Origin: Canna indica
Lineage: Eukaryota > Streptophyta > Magnoliopsida > Zingiberales > Cannaceae
Length of the DNA: 64,000 nt
Direction of reading: 5' to 3'
Assembly (NCBI GenBank): GCA_034359265.1
Contig: CP136890.1
Coordinates: 51,107,001 to 51,171,000 of the forward strand
Of this stretch, positions 53,788 through 64,000 are shown piece after piece. The translations under genes and the position numbers were made by a program. The number at the start of each line of letters is the position of its first letter. Positions within the stretch are counted from its first letter, which is position 1. The notes beneath the pieces were generated by a model. The model was given only the letters and a program-made list of their open reading frames with translations. It was not told the origin of the DNA and searched no databases.

Positions 53788-55885
53788 ATACGTTTCACTA
53801 GGAGGATGGCGACACTATCAAGATTCCTCTCCAGGTCGGCCGACAGAGCCGTTCCCTTCATCAAAATCTTAAAGAAGAAGTGAAATTTCCATTGGGATGA
53901 AAAATGCGAACAAGCCTTCGAAGAATCAAAATAATTTCTCACTAACCCACTAGTCTTGGATAAACCACGGCAAGGAGAAACTTTGTTTCTTTACCTCACA
54001 GTCATGAAGAACGCCATCAGCTCGATCTTGATCTAAGAGCAAGAAAAAGATCACAAACCAATCTACTTCGCCAGTAAAGTCCTCCAAGGACTAGAAATTA
54101 GGTACCAGAGACTTGAAAAGCTCGCTTTCGCCCTGGTCATCTCAGCTCGAAGACTAAGGTCGTATTTCAAGAGCCACCACATTCAGGTGCGCACCGAGCA
54201 GCCAATCAGGCAGCTACCAGCTAAACCCGAACTCGCACGATGAATCATATCCTGGTAAGTGGAACTTTTATAATTCAACATCGAATACCAACCCAGGGGT
54301 CCCATAAAGGCACAGGCTCTGGCCTACTCCATTGTCGAATTCACCAACCAAGAAGATACTCCTAAACTGGAGGAAACCTGGACACTATTTGTTGATGGCG
54401 CCTCCAATGAAAAAGGGAGAGGGGCAGACATCATTCTGGAAAATTGCCAAGGAGTTGCCCTAGAATAGTCCCTTCAATACCAGTTCAAAGTCAGCAACAA
54501 CCAGGCAGAATACAAAGCTTTGATTGTCGAGCTAAAACTCGCTAGTGAAGTGAAATCTCGGAACATCGTCATAAAAATTGACTCACAACTTATTGTAGGA
54601 CAAGTCAACGACACCTGTCAAGCCAAGGACCCCTCCCTCGAAATGTATCTTACACTAGTACTTTCTTTGGTCACTAACTTCGATAGTTGTGTGATTCAGC
54701 ATATACCTCAGGAAGAAAACACCCGGGCCAACCTATTATCCAAACTTGCTAGCACCAAAAAGCTTTAAAACAACAGGTTGATCATCCAGCAAGTCATCGA
54801 ACATCCGAGCATTCAACTGATCGACACCTCGGCCGAGGCCCAAACAGTCGAACAAGGCACAGATTGGAGAACTCTCTACACCAATTACCTCAAACAAGGC
54901 GAAATTCCAGAGCACATCTCCAATCAAGGTAGATTTAAAAGAATGGCAAGTTACTACACGTTTTTTGATAACCAACTTTACAAGAGGGGGTATTCCTGAC
55001 CGCTCCTCAAGTGCGTCGCTCAATCCCGGATAGCCACCACAATGGCGAAAGTTCACAACGACATCTGTGGCAACTATATCAGAGGAAGGTCCCCGGCGGC
55101 CAAAAATTCTCCGGGCCGACTACTTTTGGCCAAGCATGAAGGTAGATTGTAGCCTCTACGTCAAAAAATATGACAAATGCCAAAGGTTCTCGGAAGTTTC
55201 TTAACTGCACCCTGAGCTGTTGCACAACTTGGACGTTAGTTGATCGTTCCACAAATGGGGCATAAACCTCCTCGGCTCATTTCCCCAGCACCGGGGTAGT
55301 TCAAATGCTTGATCATAGCAATCGACTATTTCACCAAGTGGATAGAGGCTGAATCCCTATCTACAATTGTAATTGATAAAGTTCAAAAGTTTATTTGGAA
55401 AAGTATCATCTGCAGATTTGGAATACCACGCGAGCTTGTTAGCGATAACAGAACACAGTTCACGAATCGTCGATTTTGAGAGTTTTGTTGTTTCATCTAT
55501 TGAGCACCCACAAACAAATGGCCTGACTGAAGAAGCCAACAAAGTTATTCTAATAGGGGTAAAGAAGAAACTCGATTGAGTCAAGACATACTGGATCAAA
55601 GATCTACCTGAGGTACTCTAGAGAACATAACCACATAGTCTGCCACCTCTGAGACCCCTCACCGGCTTATCTACGGAGCAGAGGCCATGATCCCTATTGA
55701 GATCGTAGACCTTAACCTCTGCAGGATTATCTTCGAAGAATAGGGCAATGCAGAAGCCCAAGTCGCCGAGCTTGATCTTATCGAAGAAGAATGAGAGCTC
55801 ACCAAAATCAGAGAAAAGACAATGAAACTTAAGATACACCATAATGTATAGCAAGTCATTGTCGCCAAGGCAGCGAGACCACAAA
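53788..55885 (+). pseudogene. Gypsy-2 (Tat/Ogre-like lineage) pol relic
   Basis: Plus strand. RT end and first RNase H: MATLSRFLSRSADRAVPFI, HKPIYFASKVLQGLEIRYQ, LEKLAFALVISARRLRSYF. Then a second, archaeal-type RNase H (LFVDGASNEKGRGADIIL, NNQAEYKALI, KIDSQLIVGQVN), which is the mark of the Tat lineage. Then integrase pieces (IAIDYFTKWIEAESLSTI, ICRFGIPRELVSDN). Open pieces are 54520-54768 and 54778-54999; elsewhere many stops. Both ends are abrupt: Copia-3 on the left and TNP2 of CACTA-5 on the right, with no LTR. Confidence 0.88.
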
Positions 55886-57062
55886 GACATTGCTTCCGAT
55901 GATAATTATAAGTGACAGCTCCCTCAGTCTACAATGTTTTCAATTCATCTATTAGGGGTTTGAGAAACACGTCAATTTCTTTTCGCGGACCCTTAGCACT
56001 CGGAATAATCATTGAAAGATAAATAAATTCATCTTTCATACACATTGACGGCAGCAAATTATAAACTGTTAGCAACACTGACCAAACTGAATAAGGTGCT
56101 CTAGAATGACCAAACATATTAAAACCATCCTTGCACAATCCCAATATGATATGTCTAGTATCCCTAGCAAATGAAGGATAACATGTATCCAAATGTTTCT
56201 ATGCTTCACTGTCGGATGGATGAGTCATTACTATATCATCACGACTTCTTGCATGCCAACTCATGAAGGGGCCGTCTTTTCTGACATGAATAATCTTTGA
56301 AGCCTCGGTGTCAATGGAAAATACTGAAGCACCTTAAACAAGATATTTTTTTGTTGGATCGATTTCTTCTCCTTATAACAAGGATGTTGACATACAGGGC
56401 ATTTATCCAACTGCACATTTTCTTTATATTATAATCGGCTTTGATGTTCAGGAGTAGCGTCATTGCCGAAAACCTAGTGTATTTAGGACAACTAACATAC
56501 AAAGGTTCATCAGCAGCTTTTAACATCTCGTAAAATTCTGTGGTGTCTTTATTCGATAATTCAATCTCTACCGTAGATTGTACTTCTGTGATATCAACAC
56601 CTATAGTAACTGGTGGCACTGACGTCTCAGTAACTGACCGATCGATATTATCATTCAGCTGGAATTGACCCTCAAGACTATCAAGTATCATAGTTCTATA
56701 GGGATTAGATGGACTGGATGAAGAAACACCAGTAGAGGAAGATTCACCACGTGTCTGAATGACAGGATTGCTCGATGACCCGACTTCATGTGACTCCCCG
56801 TGACAAGTCTATATAAAATATCTTGGTGTAAATCCTTTGCTATACAGATACAGAGTGACAGTTTTTCGATCCAAAAATCATGCATTCATGCAAATGCGGC
56901 ACAAATATCGTATTTTATCATCGACGCTAACGAATTTCCGATTTGAATAGACAAAATTTAAGAAGTAAGTTACGCCTAATCGAAACTCATTCGTTCAAGC
57001 TCCACGATCAAGACGTTGGTATGTATATCCAACTTCGATCGTCTGATATGATTCTGTCAATC
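55886..57062 (-). pseudogene. CACTA-5 TNP2 transposase, N-terminal part, decayed
   Basis: Minus-strand matches to the N-terminal half of CACTA-3 TNP2. A region equivalent to RCPCRICSN is near 56900. 56691-56311 encodes MILDSLEGQFQLNDNIDRSV and MLKAADEPLYVSCPKYTRFS, followed by an internal deletion that removes the KKLMRKLGLGYEKIHAC part. 56192-55929 encodes MDTCYPSFARDTRHIILGLC and PPSMCMKDEFIYLS-like residues. Several stops. It ends at the truncation next to Gypsy-2. Confidence 0.85.
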
Positions 57063-57109
57063 AATGATTATTTCTTCAGTTAATGCCTTTAGGTGAGATG
57101 GTCCTATTC

Positions 57110-57330
57110 CATTTGTGATTCATGTTATTTATATTGCACTAAGTATTTCTTTTAACCGCCAACTTCATTCTAAATTTCGGCGATATTTCCCTACAGTTCT
57201 CTAAATACGCATATCATCTTGGCGTGTATCGGAGAACCGGAGAGACACAATAGCCAAAATTTAAGAACTAATAAGTTAACGATTAAAAGAAAAAAACTAA
57301 GTGCAATACAAATAACTATGTTCCTAAATC
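57110..57330. repeat. CACTA-5 leader foldback, diverged
   Basis: Homologous to 27955-28130: TATTGCACTAAGT pairs with ACTAAGTGCAATA, and CTTTTAACCG... with the GTTAACGATTAAAAG region. The loop is CATATCATCTTGG. Just upstream of the TNP2 relic. Confidence 0.75.
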
Positions 57331-57521
57331 GTCCAATCAAAGATAATTCAAGGGTTGTACGTAGTATAAAAGATATTTTACTTCTTTTAGATGAACATAC
57401 AACCCCTGAACGGATCTATGATTTTTCTAAATCATATTCGACTCATCGATGCGTACGTGAAATGTATCAACTCGTCAGATGGATGATTATTTTCTAAATA
57501 TTTTGATGCCGGTTCAAGTCT

Positions 57522-57614
57522 ACAGTGGACGATTCCGACACAAGTCCAAAGTGGACAATTCCGACACGAGTCCAAAGTGGACGATTCCGGTGCGAGTCCG
57601 AAGTGGACGATTCT
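57522..57614 (-). repeat. 26-bp minisatellite, about 3.5 units
   Basis: Tandem units TGGACGATTCCGACACGAGT plus CCAAAG and variants; the same array as in CACTA-2, -3 and -4 but shortest. Confidence 0.88.
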
Positions 57615-57800
57615 AATTAATCTAATTCTAAAGATTAACAATACAATTAATCTAAATTAATATAATCTAAATTAATCTAATCTAAACATTTATCTAAATT
57701 AATCTAACCTAAATATTTATCTAAATTAATCTAAATTAATCTAATCTAATCTAATCTAATCTAATCTAATCTAAACATCTAAATTAACCTAAACATTTAA
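57615..57800. repeat. TTAATCTAA / (TAATC)n simple-sequence region
   Basis: About twenty repeats of AATCTAA-like words, with a pure (TAATC)n run near 57735-57772. It resembles a telomere-like pentamer only superficially. Non-coding leader of CACTA-5. Confidence 0.85.
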
Positions 57801-58124
57801 TTAATCTAAGATTAGGATTTAATAAAAGAAAAATAAATTGGAAAAAAACCCTAATTATTAACTCATTTTTTCGGCGCCGGAGTCCAGTGTCCGACATATG
57901 TCAAACATTGGACAATGCTCGACCGACGGTAGCCGGTCGAAACCCTAAACCTAGGGTTTTGACCCGTTCTACAGTAAATAGGGGGTGCTGAAGTTACCTG
58001 GAGCGGGCGACGACGGCGAGTGGCGTCAGTGAGTGACGACGGCGGGCGGGCGGAAATCGACGGTGGCAACAACAAGGAAGAAGGAGGAAGGGGCGGGTGC
58101 GATCGGGGTCGAGTTAAATAAACT

Positions 58125-58473
58125 TATAAGCAATGACTCACTCATCCGTTATAAAGCCGTTGCTGATAAGTACATCATCAATAACGACTCACTCGTCCGT
58201 TAGTACAACATTGCTGATAAGTATTTTATTTTTGTGCTGCGATCGCGTGATCGGCTAAAGAGTGACAGATGCAGTAGCTGTAACTAAGTCGTTGCTAATG
58301 TAATAATATATATGCAACGGCTTGAGCAGTCGTAACAAAGCCGTTGCAGATATATCACATCTACAATGGCTCGAGAGGCCATAAGAACGCCGTTAGAAAT
58401 TGCAACGGTTTGAGCGGCCGTTGCTGTTTGCCATTGCTGATCGCCGTTGTTGAATAACATATTTCTAGTAGTG
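58125..58473 (-). repeat. CACTA-5 subterminal palindromes
   Basis: Units such as GCAATGACTCACTCATCCGT with AAAGCCGTTGCTGATAAG, and GCAACGGCTTGAGCAGTCGT with AAAGCCGTTGCAGAT, run to the terminus. More diverged than in CACTA-3. Confidence 0.82.
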
Positions 58474-58480
58474 TCGACAA

Positions 58481-59325
58481 AGAATGGCATCACACGCTTG
58501 CTGCTCTTCGTCGCACGCAGCCTCTTCGGGCTCGTTGATGGCAGCCGTGGGATCGGCATCGCCAACGCTGGCCTCGTCTACTTCAACAACCGCCTCCTTG
58601 CCCTGTCGGAGGACGACATCCCTTACCACGTCCAAATCACTCCCTCCGGCGACCTCAAGACAATGGAACAACACAACTTTTGCGGACAACTTCGCTCCTC
58701 CATGATCGAACATCCGAGGCTGGATCCCGTCCTCGATGTCATCCATAAGCCTTATCTCATCTACTTTTTAGGGGGGGGGTATGATGTCGACGTTCTTGGT
58801 GGCTATAAGAGCTTGCTGCTCCACCTCATCACATTTCCTGCTTGCATTTGCATGTGGAGGGAAGGTTGCGGGTTCGATGTATTTATTTACTATCTTTTTC
58901 TGTGTTGTCCTTATCTAGACCATGCTAAGCCACCAGAACCTTTGGGTCTGGGCTGGCAAATGGTGATGGTGGTGGTGATGCATCATCGAACGGCTGCCGC
59001 CATGTACAAAAGAGCTGGTCCACCGTTATCTCATGTACTTTTATTTCTCTCCTGACGGCAAGAAATCCCCATACGTGGAGATCTCCCTCGAGCAGCCCAC
59101 CATAATGCATGACTTCGTCATCAACGAAAACCATATTGTGGTGCCTGACCAACAGTTGGTATTCAAGTTACAAGAGATGATAAGCGGCGGCTCGCCAGTC
59201 ATTATGATCGGACGAAGGTCGCCCGCTTAGGAATCCTGCCCAAGTACGCCAAAAGTGCCGCTGAGATGCGGTGCGTGAACGTGCATGATTGCTTCTGCTT
59301 CCACCTGTGGAACGCATGAGAGGAG
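58481..59325 (+). pseudogene. NCED: 9-cis-epoxycarotenoid dioxygenase (NCED) fragment
   Basis: It resembles the middle part of plant NCED, the plastid enzyme that cleaves 9-cis-epoxycarotenoids to xanthoxin in abscisic acid synthesis (family knowledge). The first block reads [38 protein letters not shown] and [15 protein letters not shown], then HKPYLIYF near 58765. A 273-bp insertion follows, flanked by a 16-bp near-duplicate (58753 and 59026). The second block, in another frame, reads [38 protein letters not shown] (containing an iron-ligand-type His) and [14 protein letters not shown]. After a frameshift comes [16 protein letters not shown] and [13 protein letters not shown]. N- and C-terminal parts are missing. 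Clearly a pseudogene. Confidence 0.88.
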
Positions 59326-59394
59326 CTAACCGCCGACGAGAGATGAGTGTGGAGGAGCCAGCCACCGGAGAGAGAGTGTGTCTGGAGGAGGAGA

Positions 59395-59550
59395 ATGGAC
59401 GGGAAAGTGCTAGTTTACATCTTGGTGATCGCCCTTAGCCTCACATCCTTTGGCTTAGTCATTGCCGTCGAATGCTGGAGGAGCACTTGGAGATGGGTGG
59501 CAGCTGCGGAAGGAAGAAAAGAAGGGGGAGGAGGAGGAGAGAGAGAGAGG
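59395..59550 (+). pseudogene. DUF1218-like N-terminal exon fragment
   Basis: The ATG at 59395 starts MDGKVLVYILVIALSLTSFG and then LVIAVECWRSTWRW. This is a first transmembrane helix followed by an A(V/A)E-x-x-RST-like motif, as at the N-terminus of plant DUF1218 membrane proteins. The frame then runs into low-complexity Gly/Glu/Arg sequence. Identification is by the short N-terminal pattern only. Confidence 0.45.
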
Positions 59551-59785
59551 TGTAACCAAATTTTAAAAAAATTACATTAAAAAAATAATCCGTATCTAAA
59601 GAATGAGTTTTTAAAATTATTTTTATATCGTCACGTCAGCAAGTTAATGGGAGACATCACGACTAGCTAACAAAGGGCCATTATTGGAATCAATGTTAAA
59701 CTTCTTATATACAATTAAGACCAATCAAAGAATTTATCAAAATTAAAAAATTCGCAAAAGTTGAGATTATTTTCATCTAATAACC

Positions 59786-62330
59786 CTTTATTTTATTATA
59801 AATTAGAGTCTCAAATAAATCATTTAATCTTCTATAATAATCTTTCTACCTCATTTTCATTAATTAGTCCATTATCACTTTAGTAATTTCTCAATTTCTT
59901 ATATTTTCTCTCGATCAACCCAATTTTTTACTCACATTTTCGTAATACCTCATTACTCTCTCTATCAACTAAAAAGCAATCATAATTAATTTTCTTAATT
60001 AATTTTATCGAAAAAATTCTCTTGACTAATTGAGCATTAACTATCAATTAAAGCTAATTAGGCAGAATAAACGCATGTACGCATCTTCTTGTCAAATAAA
60101 TTAAATAAAAATTTAAATTTTGATATATTGTTACGTTGATCAAATGACAAAAGAAAAAAGGGTCAATGAGCAATTAGGGGTGAGTGAGTCTGGGTACCCT
60201 ATATTTTTTATGATACTCGAATCCTATCCTATATAGGATCGATACCTAGGTTTTGGAATCGAACTCTACCATGTTGTAACCTAGAATCAGACCATAATCG
60301 AAAGCACAGGTTTTGATTCCGATTTCGAGTATCTTGTTTGAACCTGTTCATTTACAAGTTTCGGAGTACAAGTTGAGGGTCCAACTTTGATACCCGATGT
60401 GTTGGATCTGGAATCGAAATCAATTTTAACCGGTTCCTTAATTATTATCCCGGATCCTACCTGAATTTAAATCGAATGTATTCGGGACCTACTCGATTAG
60501 GTAGATTTCAACTGGTTCTAGAACTACTTGGTACCTATGCACATTCCTATGAGTAATATACATGCAAATCTTCAATTTAGTGACAATGTTCATGCCATCT
60601 TCAATTAAGATCAACGGCCTAAGGGCAGCCCATATCTCCATTAGGTTCAAAAAGCATTATCTTAAGATTTTGATTTAGGCCATAATATTTTTTTGGCACT
60701 CCTATCTTTTACATATAAACTAGAGTTGTTAGTTGGTGTTGCTAATTACGACAAATACAAGAACCGTCTGAGATAGGCTATGACACTTTGAAATGATTTC
60801 TAGTGGTATCTTTGATACCATTTATTTGAATTAAAGCAAGACAACTGAGGAGATCCGAGAGAAAACACGATCAATGAAATGCAGTGCAATGTAGAAATTG
60901 ATAAGAAATTATAGTGATTTTGCTCTGTTTTGTTTAATGTCATGTCTATTAAAAAGCGAGACCAACTAATTTCTTTACTATGACTATAATAAAATAGATT
61001 ATTTTACTATGACAGGAAAAAACCCTCTTTTTGAACTATCGAGCAAATACTTTGGCTGTAAGCTATAATCAAGTTATTGAAAAGCTGAAGCATCAAGTTA
61101 TTGAAGAGCTGAGGCGGCCGAGGTCAAGAATATTTTGACTACGATCAGACTAAAATAACCTCAAATTTTTACTTGAAAACTTCCATTTAATTGGGCCTTG
61201 TTAGTGTGATATACTAATTTGTAGGTTTACCAATAAAAAAATCACCAAAAATTAATTTAAGAATTATATCTAAAAAAAGATCTAGTAGTAGTCACAATTT
61301 GCCTCTTTCTTTTTTATTCTAGTTTTTGTCAAAACATAATAACTGCCTTTCTTGTCTTAAGCTGATCAAAATTAATCATATAGGGTCAACTGGACAATGT
61401 ACATATTAGAAATTACTGTAAGTTTTCCATGTGAGGTATAAATTAGCTCATATTACCCAATGAGTCGATGAATGACCAAGTTGGCTGACAACACCAGAGT
61501 TGGTGGAGTGGGACACTCTTCGCTACTCGCATTGCCGGCTGTTTAATTTTTGGGACACCAGAGTCGATGAACTACTACCACAGATCACATTTATTTAAGC
61601 GAAAGATGTTGTCAATTATTTATTTTGGCAAGATAAAAAGCTCGTCATCTTTCCGATTCAGTGCTCTAGTTAATGAGTCTTGGGTAGCATGTGAGCGAGG
61701 GTACGTAGAAAGACACAATAAATGAGGTTCTCGAGACCTACACTATTGGTAATAAAGACAGAGTAAAGGAAGGTGACAGGTGCAGTACTGTGGCTTTCTT
61801 TTTTAACATTGTTTCGGTAGAAAGCATGTATGATCTTATCAGATACGCATCACAAAATTTGAGATCAAAATATGGGACAGCGTTTTTTATTTTAAATTGT
61901 CGTACATAATTTGTCTTGGGGACCTATTCCTACGTCAAATTTTATTAAAGTGGACTGCCAATTTTCAAATAGATTTTATTCATCACTCCCTAACCCAAGC
62001 AAAATGATTCAAATATTCTTAGGAATTTTTAAAAAATTAAAAAAACTTTATCTCTTTTGGACAACTATGCTATTTGGCATCGTTTGATCTTCCTTTCTTT
62101 GCTATGATCGCTTCTAGTTTCATCATTATTCTCATCTTCATCTCAATCGCTGCTTCCAAATTCTTCTATCTGCTACAACCATCTCCACCCTAGTCTCACC
62201 ACCATTTTCAATTGTTAGCTGTTGTTATCCTTGTCCCCATCTCCAACACCCTCATTTTTCTTATCGGCCCAGCCCAAACTCAATTTAAAGTCTATTGAGT
62301 CTGATAGACCGACCTGAACTTGTTAAGGTA
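59786..62330. other. AT-rich region without recognised genes
   Basis: Mostly AT-rich sequence with stops in all frames. From about 60170 to 60550 is a degenerate repeat with words GGGTACC, GATACTCGAATCC, GGAATCGAA and CCGGATCCTACC, starting TAGGGGTGAGTGAG, possibly the relic of a small DNA element. No coding region, RNA gene or terminus could be supported in the rest. Confidence 0.5.
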
Positions 62331-62390
62331 ATATATATATATATGTCGGCCTGAGCCTGTTAATGTAATATATATATATATATATATAAT
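62331..62390. repeat. Two (TA)n microsatellites in duplicated context
   Basis: Two TA runs (about 62330-62343 and 62368-62388), each preceded by the words TGTTAA(G/T)GTAA, within a local direct duplication of CGACCTGAACTTG / CGGCCTGAGCCTG. Confidence 0.85.
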
Positions 62391-63239
62391 ATTATTATTT
62401 TATTATATATTATATTAAAATTATTTTAATATAATAACTAATATTGTTTTAATTTAATAAAACACATGCCACAAGCTACAAGCCAAGTCAGGCCAAAATT
62501 TTATATTGAAAGTATGTTTCATAAATAAATTTTATATTAGAAGCAGACTTCATAAACAGGCTATAGGTCAGGCCAAGCCAATGAACATGCTAAACTCAGG
62601 TCAAAATTTAAGCTTATAACAGATCACAGACCAATTTTTTACCATATAGGCCTGGCCTGGCCTGTTTCCACCCCTACGGACCACCTAGCACTACAAAATA
62701 AATATCTTACAAACAATATGAAAATTTGTTAGTGAATGCAACTTCTACAAACAGAAACAACAGACATACCCTATATCAATCGACAAGCTTTTGAATTTTT
62801 TTCTTAAGTTTGCATTTGACAAATCGTCAAAAGATGGAAAAATCTTATATCCTTGCATGAGGTGCGTAAATGCATATTGGCATGCCGAAAAGAATGTATA
62901 TGACCATATCAGTTGTTACAGGTTCCTTAAATATTATGTATGATGGATTTTTCATCGGAAAAATTTTGAACACTCTACTTGCATCATATAGAATTTTGAG
63001 GATCAACAACCTAGATTTCAAGATGATATGCAAGGCTTGGTGCATGAAGCATTTTTATGCATGCACAAGAAAAAACAAGAGACATGAATATTAATGATGT
63101 TGATGCTCAGTTAGGGATGGAAATATTTCCTACAGTTTGGGTACACCGGTAGAATTTCCCAATAGGGATGGAAAAACTTGGGGGAAATTCTACGGGTGAA
63201 TTTTTTATTTAGTTAGAGATGTTGAACAAGAGTTGTAAC
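62391..63239. other. Non-coding stretch with GGCC-rich repeat relic
   Basis: About 62455-62690 has repeated CAGGCCA(A/G)GCC words and ends GGCCTGGCCTGGCCTGTTTC then CACCCCTACGG, resembling the 29806-30055 repeat. Near 63105-63195 there is a local repeat TAGGGATGGAAA. Short frames near 62850-63090 show no recognisable domain. Confidence 0.45.
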
Positions 63240-63551
63240 CGAATGGTAGGAAATTCTTCGAGCTCTCAGGCATAGTGCAACTTTATCATTTAAAGTGTCT
63301 TAACGAATGGAGTAACAAGTCATTTTTTATCCTGTTAGAACTCTTAAATGATATGTTTCCAGAGGGTATCACATTGCCGAGGTTTTTACCTGAGATGAAA
63401 AAATATATTTCAAGCTTAGGTTTAGCGTATGAGAAGATTTTCCTAATGATTGTATGTTGTTTTGAAAAGACAAATAAAATGCGGAAACATGTTAAAAATG
63501 TGGTTCTTCCTAATAGAAAGAAAGCATAGGTGACTTGGAAGATGACAATCA
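63240..63551 (+). pseudogene. TNP2 transposase fragment of a distant CACTA lineage
   Basis: Reads KCLNEWSNKSFFILLELLND, MFPEGITLPRFLPEMKKYIS and LGLAYEKI, which fits the TNP2 N-terminal region (NG-MLP... KKLMRKLGLGYEKIHACPN in CACTA-3) but with a clearly different sequence, nearer to other plant TNP2 groups. The following Cys motif is decayed (RKHVKNVVLPNRKK). It breaks off where the SIRE-like LTR starts. Confidence 0.7.
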
Positions 63552-63558
63552 ATCAAGG

Positions 63559-64000
63559 TGTAGGCGAAATGGCGACACTAGAGGGGGGTGAATAATATGT
63601 TTACTAATTCGATTAGTCTAAATTCACTTTTAATCATTTTCTTAGATTAGTTAAGCAATTTGAAATTTAACGATTGGATGAGGAAGCGATAAATGATTAA
63701 GCAATCGAAGCAATCAATCAATTAATGCAAACACAAAAATTTATAATGGTTCAGCCCCAATGCCTACTCCACTACCTAAGCATCCCGCTTAGGATTTTCA
63801 AACTAGTTTTACTAGATTAGTTTACGTTTTCCTTACATAGAGGACTTTTCACTGAAGAGACGCACTCTCGACCTAAGGCACTTCCACACCCGGAAGTCAT
63901 CGCCTTCTTATCGAGAGTCCTCTTCCACCTCAATCCTAAGGGACAACTAAACTAATCATAGTAAATACTAAGTTTACACAAGTGGCTTTACTCCTTCTAC
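63559..64000 (-). mobile_element. SIRE-like LTR, cut by window end
   Basis: TGTAGGCGAAATGGCGACAC and TAGAGGGGGGTGAATA match the start of the LTR at 8545. GGTTCAGCCCCAATGCCTAC, CACTACCTAAGCA and the GGAAGTC...CGCCTTCTTA block match 8735-8900. At 63949, where the 8545 copy carries the PIF-like insertion, this copy continues uninterrupted (CCTAAGGGACAAC), giving the empty-site sequence. Confidence 0.85.

Larger units (their letters stand above)
55886..58473 (-). mobile_element. CACTA-5, left-truncated copy of the CACTA-3 family
   Basis: The right terminus ATTTCTAGTAGTG is at 58473. To its left are subterminal AGCAACGGC-type palindromes (about 58125-58473), leader, minisatellite, foldback and the start of TNP2 on the minus strand. 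The element is cut at about 55886 next to Gypsy-2, so the rest of TNP2, the Ptta gene and the other terminus are missing. Confidence 0.88.
58474..59785 (+). mobile_element. Pack-MULE-2 (probable): captured NCED and DUF1218-like fragments
   Basis: It holds two unrelated GC-rich host-gene fragments on the same strand, then an AT-rich arm like that of Pack-MULE-1 and MULE-1: GTCACGTCAGCAAGTTAATGG near 59630 and an end near 59785 whose inverse, GGGTTATTAGATGAAAATAA, resembles the other MULE termini. The left TIR is not visible because CACTA-5 and its truncation replaced it, so the element type is inference. Confidence 0.55.

Noticed and set aside
57615..57800. Telomere-like repeat
   Set aside because: The unit is TAATC/AATCTAA rather than TTTAGGG, it is short and imperfect, and it lies in a CACTA leader.
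60172..62681. TAGGGGTG and CACCCCTA as a possible hAT element pair
   Set aside because: Flanking 8-bp sequences do not match, inner TIR similarity is lacking, and the two ends sit in different repeat contexts.
62870..63094. 74-codon open frame near the right end
   Set aside because: No recognisable motif, AT-rich, with another frame open on the opposite strand.

Overview
The window is nuclear DNA from a flowering plant. It is almost entirely nested transposable elements, with no clearly intact single-copy host gene. The plant assignment rests on plant-type CACTA (En/Spm) elements with TNP2 and Ptta genes, plant Copia and Gypsy lineages, Mutator-like elements, and fragments of plant genes (HVA22-like, NCED, calmodulin-like, LRR receptor, DUF1218-like). 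The GC-rich gene fragments suggest a monocot, but that is inference.

Nest 1 (1-19567). The window opens inside a long LTR (to 766) that cuts a Mutator-like transposase gene (767 to about 2588). An old CACTA relic (CACTA-0, about 2589-3154 and 19371-19567) hosts CACTA-1 (3155-19370, TSD TTA). CACTA-1 holds a 2.5 kb solo LTR (4087-6579, TSD AGAAT) and a SIRE-like Copia solo LTR (8545-18183). That solo LTR holds a PIF/Harbinger-like element (8927-17294, TSD TAA) carrying two host-gene pieces: a secreted-peptide gene and a broken HVA22-like gene. The PIF-like element in turn hosts CACTA-2 (8957-12353), a rearranged derivative of the CACTA-3 family.

Nest 2 (20116-29805). Copia-1 keeps its 5' LTR, PBS, gag and start of pol. 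It is split by CACTA-3 (22100-29243, TSD GGC), the best-preserved element here: a 1,164-codon TNP2 frame with two stops and a five-exon Ptta gene with one. A SIRE-like LTR fragment ends Copia-1.

Nest 3 (30228-51098). A Mutator-like element with a 9-bp TSD (AATTAATTA) has long inverted arms made partly of calmodulin-like gene sequence; one arm is fused to an LRR-receptor fragment (Pack-MULE-1). It was invaded by Copia-2 (30688-36288) and Gypsy-1 (37166-50174). Gypsy-1 was invaded by CACTA-4 (38902-46696, TSD TAA), which took a further long solo LTR (42814-44953, TSD TGATG).

Right part (51099-64000). A small MITE is followed by abutting truncated relics: SIRE-like Copia-3, a Tat-type Gypsy-2 and CACTA-5. 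CACTA-5 abuts a second Mutator-like gene-capture region with NCED and a DUF1218-like exon (58474 to about 59785). About 3.5 kb of AT-rich sequence without recognisable genes follows, then a distant TNP2 fragment and a truncated SIRE-like LTR.

The most notable signals are: a foldback conserved just upstream of TNP2 in three CACTA copies; a possible self-priming structure at the Copia-2 LTR/gag junction; the inverted calmodulin-like arms of Pack-MULE-1; and two kinds of gene-capturing DNA elements.
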